The position numbers and the translations under genes were made by a program. Shown here in pieces: positions 1 to 9,713 of a DNA stretch of 64,000 nt. This DNA comes from Paramacrobiotus metropolitanus (lineage: Eukaryota > Tardigrada > Eutardigrada > Parachela > Macrobiotidae): assembly GCF_019649055.1 (NCBI RefSeq), contig NW_026570225.1, positions 3,348,001-3,412,000 on the forward strand. Reading direction: 5' to 3'. The notes below the pieces were generated by a model that saw nothing but the letters and a program-made list of their open reading frames with translations, did no database searches and had not been told where the DNA came from. Within the stretch, counting starts at the first letter, position 1. Every line of letters begins with the position of its first letter.

Positions 1-289
1 GCACAATTACGTATCAATTAACCACCGTATTAGAAAGTAAATAGGAATTAGGAATTATGCAAAAATAATTTTATATTTTAAAATAATAATATCGACGAAT
101 ATCAAGCGGGAGGGCTCAGTAGCAAAGGATGGTAGCAAGTGGCTTAACCTGGCATTCACAGTGCAGTAGAAAGTTAGAAAGACCGTGCCGTATCGTTAGC
201 TACTGAAATACACAAAAGACGATTACTTACCTGGGAATCGCTGGGCTGGGATTTTGGTGCTCCAAGTTGCAATTTCTAAGGCCTCGTCC

Positions 290-425
290 CGAATTCGAAG
301 CGAATCTCGTTGCGATACAGCAACTCCACCTCGCGAGGTGGCTTCGCATACCGTATCTGTAGGCGTGGCCACTGCATACAGCCACCTCGTGCGGTTGAGC
401 AACGGTACCAAAGCTAGATTCGCTT
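290..425 (+). repeat. Dispersed repeat, copy A
   Basis: This segment shares ordered blocks with the reverse complement of about 61640-61755: CAACTCCACCTC, GAGGTGGCTTC, GGCGTGGC, GCATACAGC and GAGCAAC followed by GTACCA and TAGATT, in the same order with small gaps. Two diverged copies over 60 kb apart and in opposite orientation suggest an interspersed family. I see no clear terminal repeats, poly-A tail or Pol III boxes, so its class is open. Confidence 0.55.
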
Positions 426-504
426 CAAATTGGAGACGCACCCTAAGTTCCACAGAGTTGGTAGTATGCACTTTCAATGGAAGGGAATTTTTAATGTGTT
501 AAAA

Positions 505-656
505 ATCAGTTAATTTTTTCAGATTAGGGGAATCAGTTAATTTTTTGAAGGGAGACATTTTTGAAGGGAACCAGTTAATTTTTTCAGATTAGTGGCTAAT
601 CTGCAAAAATTAACTGACTTCAAAACTTCGCGTAATCAAAACAAAAATTAACTGAT
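505..656. repeat. Small palindromic repeat, MITE-like
   Basis: The ends carry ATCAGTTAATTTTT (505-518) and its inverted form AAAAATTAACTGAT (643-656). Inside, 572-592 and 596-616 form a 21-bp inverted repeat with one mismatch around a 3-base loop (TGG), and a third CAGTTAATTTTTT lies near 533. About 150 bp, AT-rich, no coding capacity. This suits a miniature inverted-repeat element, but I could not find a convincing target duplication. Confidence 0.5.
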
Positions 657-1290
657 GCTGTGAGCTCTCTGGCCGGCTGCTTATCTGCTACCAGCATTAT
701 AACGCATCATATTATTTAAAGTTTGTTTTCCATGTTGGGGGATGAAAATTCAAGAATCCTGATCAGATCTGATGAACATGACAATCTATCACTACGAATT
801 TACGGCCACTGTGAATGTGACGTGAACTCTACGCGATAGCTCACAGTAAGTGTGACTGCGCGAATAAAATATTGTAGCGATAGAAATTAGATGTACCGCC
901 AGTAGGAGTGTTAATTGCCTTTCTCTACTGTTTATTGGTTGTTGTGTTATGAAGATCAGAATCCTAGTTTTCCTACTTTTACCGACCGCATATCACAGTC
1001 AGAAACATCTTGAAATTAGTCTTGCTGCAACTTTCTCCGAATCTTGCTCCGCGCCTTCCGCGCTTCTTGCCCCACGCTTATGAATTCTTGCTCCTGAGCT
1101 TGCGTTGCTCGCTGATTCTTGCTACGTGTACTTGTTAATAGACACCTGCGATAACCTTGTTTTGTGTAACTTGTGTTGCGTAATCGCTATGGGATGATCT
1201 TGCATCTCCCATCATTTTGTCATCCTGTAAACGGTAGTCAGCATCGTTACCGACCGTGCCAGCCTTTCCCACACTAATAGCCGACAGATC

Positions 1291-1298
1291 GTGGTAGG
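1291..1298. repeat. Left target-site duplication GTGGTAGG
   Basis: Exact 8-bp match to 9744-9751, directly abutting the inverted termini of the hAT-type element. Confidence 0.75.
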
Positions 1299-1330
1299 TA
1301 GTGTTGCCGCAAGTGCTCGAAATTGCATGC

Positions 1331-1556
1331 GAAAGAATTCCGATACCAATTCCGAGTACTCGGAATTCAAATTCAAGTATTTGCAATTCCAAGTAATCTA
1401 AATATATTTTTTTAGATTTTCAAATACAATATTTGAAATTTAAAGGCCGCAATTTGAATTCCGATTACTCGAAATTCAAAATGGGGCAATATGAATTCCG
1501 AGTATTCGAAATTTAAACTGCGGTAAAATAAAATCCGAATATTCGGAATTTAAACG
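1331..1556. repeat. Left subterminal palindrome array
   Basis: At least four copies of an imperfect palindrome with the form RAATTYCGANTANTCGRAATTY. The best copy, AATTCCGAGTACTCGGAATT at 1348-1367, is a perfect 20-bp palindrome; others lie near 1455-1478, 1492-1516 and 1530-1553. The same motif recurs in the right array, mirrored about the element. Subterminal repeats in hAT elements are known transposase-binding sites, so that role is inferred. Confidence 0.7.
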
Positions 1557-2086
1557 TGACTTTTCTGGATTTCGATTTCTTTGAAATTTAATTAGTACTA
1601 ACAGAATAGACTGGAATCATGATTATCTTACAGTAGACTGCGAGAGAATATCTTGCAGAATACTTTCGACCACTAGTTATGGCAAAAACTGGAAATTGTA
1701 CGGTTTTTCAGTTCATTTCTCGAACATACGTCTACGTACGTCGAATTCATCATTTCTTGAGATGGTGAATTTAAGAAACAGAACCGACAGTTATTGTATC
1801 GTTTAGTAACAGAGCAATATTCACAGCGAAACTGATCTGTATCCGCTGGGCAGATGCAACCGCCGGCGTACTTCCACCGTATCTGCTGCTTTTGCTGTGC
1901 AGTTATGACCTCTCAGCGTGGTTTACATTCACGGATTACGACCCCGCGATCTGGGAGGAGGCGCCAATGTGCCGGTTTCGATCATGGTTAAAAACCAGTG
2001 GCGCAGTTCGTCCTCCCGGGCGTAGTTGGCGTTTTGAATCTGCTTGCCCAATAACAGGTCATAGGCAAAACGAGTATACAGTCATA

Positions 2087-2269
2087 CTAGGCACTTATTT
2101 CCTCCAGGTGATTGCCCGTAAACTGGGTCGTACTCGATGCTGATCTGACCCTTGCTGTCCAGATGCCAGATGGGCAAACAGGAAATGCCACTGTAGTTTC
2201 AGCAGGTCTGGGCATTTGACCCGTTGAATAGTAGATCCGGACAAGACCGGGGATGTCACAGCTGTACAA
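2087..2269 (-). pseudogene. Downstream half of an ORF split by the LTR insertion
   Basis: On the minus strand an open frame runs without a stop from about 6803 to the LTR element at 6645, and, after removal of the LTR element and one target duplication, continues in frame from 2269 to a stop at 2087. The joined stretch is about 115 codons. Another minus frame at about 1905-2240 is also fairly open, so the region looks like decayed coding sequence. I do not recognise the protein; it could be the remnant cargo or transposase of the surrounding hAT-type element. Confidence 0.35.
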
Positions 2270-2273
2270 TGCG
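2270..2273. repeat. Left target-site duplication TGCG of the LTR element
   Basis: Four bases before the 5' LTR match the four bases after the 3' LTR (6641-6644). The Ty3/Gypsy group commonly makes 4-6 bp duplications. Confidence 0.7.
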
Positions 2274-2637
2274 TGACGGAATATAGCAGTACAGTACGTA
2301 AAGTGACGGCTTGACTCGTACTTTCTATTATTCGCTGTACATTCTCGATCTTTCCTTTTGTGCTCGGATATACTTTTGGTTTGGTTTCTACACGGATGCG
2401 CCGTGTCTATATAAGTTCGTGAGTGGCAGTATTTTACATCATCAGTTCTCTCAGGACGAGTTTTGGCAGTTTCGGAGTTTCTAATTAAATTATCGTCGGA
2501 GATGCAGTTCTCGCTTCGCATAGATTCGTAGACTTAGCTATGCCACATTGAGATTATCAGCTCATACTCTGTCGTTGAGTAGGTCGGTAGGATAGATTAT
2601 TACGGTAATTATTCCTATCGTACTGATCTCTCCGTCA
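2274..2637 (+). repeat. 5' LTR
   Basis: 364 bp, matching 6277-6640 over its whole length as far as I can read. Ends are the 7-bp inverted pair TGACGGA/TCCGTCA. A TATATAA box lies at 2408-2414 and is the likely core promoter, with transcription starting a little downstream. Confidence 0.9.
2408..2414 (+). promoter_or_regulatory. TATA box in 5' LTR
   Basis: TATATAA within the LTR, preceded by a GC-rich patch. It is duplicated at 6411-6417 in the 3' LTR, where it could drive transcription outward into the flanking element. Confidence 0.5.
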
Positions 2638-2655
2638 TGGCGCCCACCGATGTTC
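2638..2655 (+). other. Primer-binding site
   Basis: TGGCGCCCACCGATGTTC starts immediately at the LTR edge. The leading TGGCGCC is the complement of a tRNA 3' end with CCA, the usual start for minus-strand priming in Gypsy-like elements. I cannot name the tRNA with certainty. Confidence 0.65.
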
Positions 2656-3477
2656 GAACCTTTCCGATGGCTTAGCTAAGTAAACTGTGATTGAAATTGT
2701 GATTGTGAATGTTGGCTTCTAGAAAGTGCTCAGTCCGGGTACAACTGTACTGACTGGACGGATGTCCGGGCAGCTGGTCTGCCGTCTGGACGCCTAAACG
2801 TTAGTAGTCCGGGTACTGGCGACGCTTTGGTAAGGGGAAACCCTGCTGATTCGTGCCTGCGACCCACGGCGAAAACCTGTAAATGTCCGGGGGCTTTGCC
2901 CCGTCTGGACGCTGAGCAGTTTGTCCTGCCAGCAGGGCGATGCAGGGATAACCTGTAGATCGACCCATGAGCACTGAAGTGAATGAAATGAAAATGAAAT
3001 GAATATTGAACTGATGAAATGACGAAAGTGAATTGATGAACTGATAGTGAAGCAGGTTCTCGTAGCCACTGGCCAGGGCAAGAGTTACCTAGAAATCTGA
3101 AGCGTAGCGGTTACGTAACCGACTGTGAGTAGACAAGAGTTCGAAAGCAGTTTCCCTTGAGCTAAAGTTTTTTATATGCCAGAGCAGTGCCTGCGCATAT
3201 ACAGTGTACACAATCTTGAGCTATAGTTTTGTATGCGAGAGCGAAAAGCGAGAGCATACAGGTGCACCTTATCGTAGCGTAGCCATACAGCCAGAGCAGT
3301 TGCGAGTGCTGTGAGCGGTGAGAGAACACCGACGATCAAAATCTCTTTCTGAAGTATCCGGGTTAGAACAAAAGAGTCAACCCGGTAGTCAGCGTAACGA
3401 ACACTGAAAACAAAAGCGTAGCTGAAGTTTCCGCGTAGGGACAAAAGCTTACCGGATAAAAACCTGAAGCCAGTGCA

Positions 3478-3954
3478 ATGGACACGGCTAAATTGAATAG
3501 AATGGAAAGTGATGCGTCGACTGCATACGATAATGCAGCAGATCGAAACGAAACTGAACGTACTGGTTTATTTCAAAATGGAAATGCCGTACAGTTTGGT
3601 GGAATCGCAGAAAATGAAGAATTCTGGAGTGATATGCACCCGTTGCAGGGGGAATTGATTGAACTGTCGCTTGACCAGAATAGGTTTGAAGCAGCAGTTG
3701 AGTATTGGGATGTCAAAATTGATGATGAAATGAATGTTAATGAATTAAAAGAGATTGCTTGGGCATCTCTATATACTGCACTAGCCTTGCAAAGGAAGTA
3801 CAGTAACGCAAATCGTATCTGTCATGCACTGAACGGCCGCAATACAGACATGGAAATAAGCAACAGTGCTCTAACAGCTGAACTGGTTAAACTGCGCAAT
3901 AAAACTGGGAGTGTAGAAAATGAATGTCGCTTTCAAAAAAACACGAGCAGATGA
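3478..3954 (+). CDS. LTR element ORF1, gag N-terminal region
   Basis: A 158-residue acidic open frame with an ATG start at the head of the coding interior. No conserved motif is visible. It overlaps the next frame by 35 bases in a region with a seven-A run (near 3935), and the next frame is +1 relative to it. Either the two are separate products, or a +1 shift or a sequence error in the A-run joins them into one gag. Position and composition favour the amino-terminal part of gag. Confidence 0.55.
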   Translation: MDTAKLNRMESDASTAYDNAADRNETERTGLFQNGNAVQFGGIAENEEFWSDMHPLQGELIELSLDQNRFEAAVEYWDVKIDDEMNVNELKEIAWASLYTALALQRKYSNANRICHALNGRNTDMEISNSALTAELVKLRNKTGSVENECRFQKNTSR

Positions 3955-5017
3955 ACTGATGAAACGTCAGCTAGCTCTGTTGACAAAAATGGAGGAAATG
4001 CAACAAAAACCTGCTATCCGTGAAAAACTGCAGTACCCGCAAGTGTACGAAGGTATACAAGAAAGCGGTAAAGTAGAACGTTTCATAATGGACTGTGAAC
4101 GATGCAAAGATTTGAATGGCTGGACTGAGAAACAATTGATTGAAAAAGGACTGTCGTACGCACTGAAAGGTGACGCGTATTTGTGGTATGTCGAAAACAG
4201 AAAATTAAATCCAGATAAAGACTGGATTTACTGGAAGACATTGTTAGTTAATCACTTCTCATCGGAGAGTGACCCGGCCGAAGTACGGCAAGCGATGTAC
4301 GCACGTGTCTTCAAAGAGGAAGACACGGTAAATTCGTATGTTGATGGTTTCCTGAATTGGTTTAATACACTTGATACGAAAGAAGAAGAAAGAGTTTCAG
4401 TTCTCGTTCAGGGACTGAAGAAAACCCGAATGGAGTGGTATGGCAAGCTGGTCATATCAAAACCTAAGACTGTTGAAGACGTTATGGCACAGCTGAAAAC
4501 GCTGTACGCACTGAAAGTGCAACGAGAAATGTACGAAAATGATGACTGTTGTGAGTATGAAGATGACTGTGAATATGTGTACAGTGAGTGTGAAAATGGT
4601 AATTTGAATGATGACGACTGTGAATACGATGAAAATTATGAAATCTACAATAATAACGGTAATAAGCCGTACATGATCGGAAATGTCGAAATCGACGTTA
4701 ACAAATGGCGAACCGATAGCGGTCAGCCGATCTGTTTTAAATGTCACGAGTTGCATCCGGCTAAGTACTGTACATTTAACGGTAAATGGAAAGACGTTTC
4801 AAAGGAACCGCCGATTGAAGTGCTTAAGCGTTACAATATGAAACGACTGGAAGCACATTCACTGGAAATACGTACTGTACAATGTGAAGCAAAAGTGAAT
4901 GAAAATGTGGAAACTGAAATGCGGCAGCACTCAAGTTTGCGGGGGCGATCAGTGCCCAATAAGCTACCGCCCGATGCGTTGCAAACGACTGTGGCCAGTC
5001 AAGTTTGCGGGGGGTAA
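3920..5017 (+). CDS. Gag-like protein of the LTR element
   Basis: 365 residues. The central part (roughly residues 35-200) has the helical make-up and tryptophan spacing of the retrotransposon gag domain of Ty3/Gypsy elements, including a motif around NHFSSESDPAEVRQAMY. An acidic Asp/Glu/Asn-rich stretch follows, then a single zinc-knuckle-like cluster CFKCHELHPAKYC. The last 30 residues run across a 68-bp direct-repeat region and end at a stop at 5017. It would form the virus-like particle in an active element. The tail probably marks the edge of the pol deletion. Confidence 0.7.
   Translation: MNVAFKKTRADELMKRQLALLTKMEEMQQKPAIREKLQYPQVYEGIQESGKVERFIMDCERCKDLNGWTEKQLIEKGLSYALKGDAYLWYVENRKLNPDKDWIYWKTLLVNHFSSESDPAEVRQAMYARVFKEEDTVNSYVDGFLNWFNTLDTKEEERVSVLVQGLKKTRMEWYGKLVISKPKTVEDVMAQLKTLYALKVQREMYENDDCCEYEDDCEYVYSECENGNLNDDDCEYDENYEIYNNNGNKPYMIGNVEIDVNKWRTDSGQPICFKCHELHPAKYCTFNGKWKDVSKEPPIEVLKRYNMKRLEAHSLEIRTVQCEAKVNENVETEMRQHSSLRGRSVPNKLPPDALQTTVASQVCGG
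4931..5013. repeat. Direct repeat at the probable pol deletion junction
   Basis: CAAGTTTGCGGGGG occurs at about 4933-4946 and again at about 4999-5012, and the core GTTTGCGGGGG recurs at 6266-6276 just before the 3' LTR. The gag frame ends and the integrase-region frame takes over across this stretch. Short direct repeats at a junction suit a recombination or template-switch deletion of pol. Confidence 0.5.
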
Positions 5018-5771
5018 GCCGGATAATACTGAAGTAGCCTCTATGGCCAAAAATTTTGTAAATGAAAAGTTTTGGAAAGTTGAGCAGCGGAAGTACAAGG
5101 ATACCAAACACTGGTATTACTTGTTCAGAAATCCCATAAAAGCGAAAAATAAATTTCAAAACGAAGAAATTTATCACATGATTGTGAGAAATGGATTGTT
5201 GTGTCGTAAGCGCACAGGAACTGGAATTGACAGAATTGTTGTGCCTAAACAATGGCAAGAAGAACTGATTGATTCAGTGCGAAAAAGATGTGCGAAAAAC
5301 GAATTAATACCGCGTGGAGTGTCAGTTCAACAGTATCTGACCACTCGGTATTATTGGCATAATATGGAGAAAACTATTGAAAATGTTTTGAAGAAATGTG
5401 ATAACGCTGAAGTAACTGGAAATGTTGAAAATGTGTCAGATTGTGCTAAAATGCGTGATATTGAGTGCGTAGCTAAACTGTGCAGTAATTTGCAGATCGA
5501 AAAAGTTGAAATGTGTCTTACGCAGTCGCAGGGAAAAAGCCCGTGCACTACGAACTCGGTGCAATACGAGTATAATTGGGCTGGTCGACGCATTGACGCA
5601 GATGATTATGAAAAATCTGAATTTGTGAATCAGACTTTAGCGGATTTAAAAAATGCTGTAACTGAAGTTGATGGTCAAGAAGTCAAAATGGTGTATGAAG
5701 AGAAGTCCAGTGATGTAGACAATTCGCCTGTGAATTTCTTGGGATTTTATTCCCGAAGATATCCTTTCTGA
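5018..5771 (+). pseudogene. Pol remnant: integrase zinc-region
   Basis: Open frame (extending back to 4899 across the repeat junction) whose middle part, about 5170-5400, resembles the segment before the integrase core of Gypsy elements: a short strand with NGLL, then a basic helix, then a TRYYWHNM-like motif and a cysteine. The expected HHCC zinc ligands are not all present. No protease, reverse transcriptase or DDE core is seen anywhere in the element. The frame ends 500 bp before the 3' LTR; the stretch between looks non-coding. Confidence 0.55.
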
Positions 5772-6265
5772 ATGCCGCCAAACGCTGATTGTGTGTGCTA
5801 CGAGAGTCGCATTGGTAACCGCCTCCGGTGTTACGCTGACTGACTATTTGCGTTTACTTGCGTTTCGCAAATTCAAAGTGGTGTTTTCTTTTATTTTCAT
5901 TTTTCATCGCGGATGTTTTTTGCGTTGAATTTTTCATCGGCGATTTACATTAAATTTAACTTTGCCACTAAAAATCTTCATTTATTGCGTTCCGACGTTT
6001 TCCTGTTTGTACTCCGATCTCCGACTGCCGTTCTGCCATCCTACTCAGTCTTCTGGCCTACGCTCAGTTCTCCATCCCGTCAAGAATCCTCTCCTCACCT
6101 TCCATCTCACTCAGTCACCCGTGGAGGAGGATCAGTCATTCGTTCTTGGACGGTGAATGGATTTGCCCGCCTTTGCCCAGTCGTGAGCATGAGAACTCAT
6201 TTTATTTAGTTTTTTATTCCTGTTTTTCCAGTTCTTTTCTTTTTGTGTTGGGTTCCCCAAAAGCC

Positions 6266-6276
6266 GTTTGCGGGGG
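6266..6276 (+). other. Polypurine tract
   Basis: GTTTGCGGGGG abuts the 3' LTR. A G-rich run in this position primes plus-strand synthesis in LTR elements. It is shorter and less pure than usual. Confidence 0.45.
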
Positions 6277-6640
6277 TGACGGAATATAGCAGTACAGTAC
6301 GTAAAGTGACGGCTTGACTCGTACTTTCTATTATTCGCTGTACATTCTCGATCTTTCCTTTTGTGCTCGGATATACTTTTGGTTTGGTTTCTACACGGAT
6401 GCGCCGTGTCTATATAAGTTCGTGAGTGGCAGTATTTTACATCATCAGTTCTCTCAGGACGAGTTTTGGCAGTTTCGGAGTTTCTAATTAAATTATCGTC
6501 GGAGATGCAGTTCTCGCTTCGCATAGATTCGTAGACTTAGCTATGCCACATTGAGATTATCAGCTCATACTCTGTCGTTGAGTAGGTCGGTAGGATAGAT
6601 TATTACGGTAATTATTCCTATCGTACTGATCTCTCCGTCA
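6277..6640 (+). repeat. 3' LTR
   Basis: 364 bp; I see no difference from 2274-2637. Followed by TGCG (6641-6644), the right target duplication. Confidence 0.9.
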
Positions 6641-6644
6641 TGCG

Positions 6645-7169
6645 CAAACATAGTGGTGCGTTAAACAATCCGTTAAACCGGTAAACGTGGACTGCACAAG
6701 GTTTTCTCCATGCATCCGCATGTGGAAACGTGGCCTTGCGAAGCACAGGTCGTTATTTTGGTACAGATCCAACTCTGCAGGAAGTTCTAGGCCGCCTTTC
6801 TGAGGAAATTAGATTGAGCAGCAGATAGGTCCATGCGTTAAGGAGTCTTAGCTGCAAATTCGAGCCGCTTGTTTTCGCCATGCTCATATCGTTCCTTTCT
6901 GCGGAGGGACTGTTTGAGTAAGCGGGAATCGGTGTGTCGGCAGGCTGGGGCGTGGCTTGGACTGGTTGCGATGACGTTTGGGCTGTCTGATTGAACCGTT
7001 CATGGCGCCTTTCTTTCGACGGCCGACAGCGGGGCTTAATGGTTCCGCGAGGTCTGACTCTGAACGTCGTAAAATCAGGAGCGAAAGCGTTGCTTACAGT
7101 AGGATGCTCTGGCTCTGGCAAATCGGCTTCTGCTGCGGCTTCGGGAATGTTCGGCTGCCCTGGTGACAT
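6645..7169 (-). pseudogene. Upstream half of a disrupted ORF in the hAT-type element
   Basis: A minus-strand frame of 138 residues at 7169-6753 is Pro/Ser/Thr-rich with a basic patch (RVRPRGTIKPRCRPSKERR). Near 6804 the minus strand reads a good 3' splice site (CTAATTTCCTCAG) opening a second frame that runs up to, and beyond, the LTR insertion. I cannot assign a family. Frame changes and the LTR insertion make it non-functional now. Confidence 0.35.
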
Positions 7170-7693
7170 CCATCACGCCAACCACAAGCTTAAGACGCAC
7201 CATCGCCTGGCAGTAACTTTTCAGGGTTATTGTAATGCTTTTCTTTGTGGGAATTGAATTCCGCCGGTGTGGGCGGTAAGCGCCAGCTTTCTTTCACACC
7301 GGCTTCACTGAGCTGTAAGGGAACGTAAGGATGGTAATATGACTACTATCCACAAGAAAGCCTTCCCCGGGAACGTGTCATGAAGCGGATGCGTCGTTGA
7401 TGCTTTGGCATTGCCGCCAGGATTTATAACGACTTGATGCACTTGATGTGTTCGCTGGCTCTTTTGCTCCACTGTTTCCCACTTGAAGTTCTGACGCCAT
7501 AACGGCTGAGTTGTGAAAAGTCCAATTATCAAAAAATGTAAAACGCCGGTAAGGTCAGATTTTGGTTTTACATCACTAAAAGGTGACCTTGCCGTAATTA
7601 TTAGTTGCCCTGTCGTATTGAATACACAATTCAAACTTTTTGTTAGTAGTTTTTTGTGCGGGGAAAAACTCCCGCGCGTAGTCAATACTCATA

Positions 7694-7763
7694 GCGCGAG
7701 ATGCTCTCGCGAGCATCTCGCGCGTAGCCGAAACTCATAGCGCGGGAGGCTCTCGCGCGTAAC
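7694..7763. repeat. GC-rich CpG palindrome and tandem copy
   Basis: GCGCGAGATGC (7694-7704) and GCATCTCGCGC (7713-7723) form an 11-bp stem with an 8-base loop. A second, diverged copy of the unit ACTCATAGCGCG follows at about 7733-7760. The block is CpG-rich inside otherwise AT-rich DNA, within the hAT-type element. Confidence 0.5.
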
Positions 7764-7799
7764 CATAAACATATGTAATACTGAGGGCGATGTGAAACA

Positions 7800-7875
7800 G
7801 CAACGGTTATATGCACCCCTCCCACCCAGGTTTGTTAATTATTTTAGCTACATAAGCACCCCTTTTTACACCATC
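7800..7875. repeat. Diverged copy of the GCACCCC motif repeat
   Basis: TATATGCACCCCTCCCACCC and CTACATAAGCACCCCTTTTT resemble the CTATAGGCACCCCTTT motifs of the element at 10070-11231. It may be an older related end or a chance likeness. Confidence 0.3.
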
Positions 7876-9540
7876 TTTATTTCTTACAGGTACCCATTTT
7901 AAAAATACTGTGATATTGCGTTATGTAACCATAGCCCTGCATCGTCATTGTTATAATTATTATCAATTGCACAGTTGTTATGAACTTACGACCATAAAGC
8001 ATAATAGCCAATGTTAAGCACAAAAAATGGCCAACCTTCTGAAAGCGGTGATGCGAAATTAAGAACATAGGTGGGAAAAAACGTTACCGTTTCGGATAGA
8101 GTTTCTCCTTTTTTAACAGTAAGGAACATCCATATTCTAGCAACCGTATTTGGCCAGTGCACGGAATAACTGAAACTCCGCACGAGTAATTCTCGTGCAT
8201 TCCGCAAGCATAGTAAATGAGGCCATATTTCTGACTAGCGCATTAAAAGCTGATCTGGATCATTTTTGTTTCTGAAAGAGCGGTATGTGAGCTACATTTA
8301 AAAGTTAACCGGCTTTTATCGTTGCAACCTGTCATGCAGCCCACAATTTTAACCAAAAACTCTCATAAAAAACCAAATAAAAAATCCGGAATTTTTTTGG
8401 GAAACTAACAATACGAAAAGTCAGACATCTTTCTCTGTTGGCTGGTATACGGCCAGTGCAGCGAACTATGGTGCGTAAGTTATGATTCATAGAGATAAGA
8501 ACGGGTATGTTAAAAAACGGAGCTGTGCAGCGCGGTATCTTGAATACGTGCGGTATGGTAGTTTTGACCATTTCGAGCGTAAAGTTCCGGATCGTGATGA
8601 CACACGTTACCAGTCGTTATCTCCTGCGCATTATGCACAAAAAACCAAGTGGCGTCTATAGCCACATCTAGAGTTATATAGAGCTTTAAAATCATCCAGC
8701 ATTCTTTTCCGGTTGGTACCACCGGCCGGTACTGCTGATGAAGTCTGGGTATATACAGCTCTGGGCGGTCAAGTTGGTGCAGTTTTAAAAATAAATTACA
8801 AGTATTTCCAACCCGGTTTTGCTTTTATTTTTACACTTTTTAGTGTAAAAGTAAAATACACAGGGATTTACATCCTGATGTACAAACAGGAGGAGCAATG
8901 CGGATGTGGAACAACGATACTTGAAGTGGTGCATTTGTATTTAATGCATTTCAGTTGCTGCTGTATCAGGTAAAGGTGAACTACATGTAACAAGTTGTTC
9001 TTCCCTCCCAATCACCCTCTTTTGTGAAGAGCAGGTTATTTTAGCAAGGACGCCGGGGCCGGTTGCGCCGATGACCTGTGTTCCGGTGCTGGTGCCTTCA
9101 CCCAATCCCCAAAGAAAAGCTGACCAAATTTTTATGCGTCGTCGTTGTAGTTGCCGCACGCAGCCGTTGACTGCGCTAACTTTGAGGTTTGAGTCAACAT
9201 CGCTGGTCTTTACATTTGCGACGGTGAAAGCCAGAACAGGGTAACTTCAAACGGAAAACTATTTTTGTTGTAATTTTCGATATGGAGAGTTTATTGTGCG
9301 CCGAACTGATAAATGTATATCATCGTTTAACAGTCAACACACCAGGCGGGTGCCAAATAGGCAAAGGCTCTTTCTTAATTCTCTAAGAAATTTCCTTTTG
9401 CTCCTACTTCCCTTAAAGTAATTATCGCAGTACAACTACCAGTTCCGTAGTTTGTAGTTTGATGGTACATTGTAATTAAAATCGAAATTTTAAATAAAAC
9501 TTTTTTAAAACCAATTATTTAAAATTCATATGATATGCAT

Positions 9541-9713
9541 TGCAATTCCGAATACTCGGAATTCTAATGTCGGAAATTAGATTTCGAATAATCGAAATTA
9601 CAACAGCGTCCATTTAAATTGCAATTACTCGGAATTGGAATGCCTGCAATTGCAATTCCGATTACTCGGAATTCAAACGGTAGTGTATTTGAATTTCGAA
9701 TACTCGAAATTCA
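9541..9713. repeat. Right subterminal palindrome array
   Basis: Five copies of the palindrome seen in the left array, near 9543-9564, 9581-9598, 9617-9636, 9654-9676 and 9689-9713. Spacing is roughly 35-40 bp. The last copy ends 30 bp from the right terminus, as the left array begins about 32 bp from the left terminus. Confidence 0.7.

Larger units (their letters stand above)
1..1290. other. Non-coding, repeat-bearing left edge
   Basis: I see no supportable gene here. Short open frames exist on both strands but lack splice-consistent extension or recognisable motifs. The stretch holds a dispersed repeat copy near 290-425 and a small hairpin-rich repeat at 505-656, both listed separately. The remainder is AT-rich and unassigned. 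Confidence 0.5.
2274..6640 (+). mobile_element. Ty3/Gypsy-type LTR retrotransposon, pol-deleted
   Basis: Two 364-bp LTRs that look identical by eye bound a 3.6 kb interior and are flanked by TGCG duplications. Each LTR starts TGACGGA and ends TCCGTCA. A tRNA-type primer site (TGGCGCCC) follows the 5' LTR and a G-tract precedes the 3' LTR. The interior codes for a gag-like region and then a stretch resembling the zinc-binding region before integrase. Protease, reverse transcriptase, RNase H and the integrase catalytic core are absent, so it cannot move by itself. LTR identity points to a very young insertion, presumably mobilised by an intact relative. Confidence 0.88.

Noticed and set aside
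2087-2521. Minus-strand open frame over the 5' LTR, repeated at 6132-6524
   Set aside because: The shared part is the antisense of the two LTRs, which explains the duplication; no protein family is suggested by the LTR portion.
4457-4756. Hydrophobic minus-strand frame resembling a membrane protein
   Set aside because: It is antisense to the acidic Asp/Glu-rich part of gag; acidic codons read backwards give Phe, Ile and Val.
6753-7169. Bacterial or viral gene within the hAT-type element
   Set aside because: Low-complexity Pro/Ser composition without any motif; nothing supports a foreign origin.
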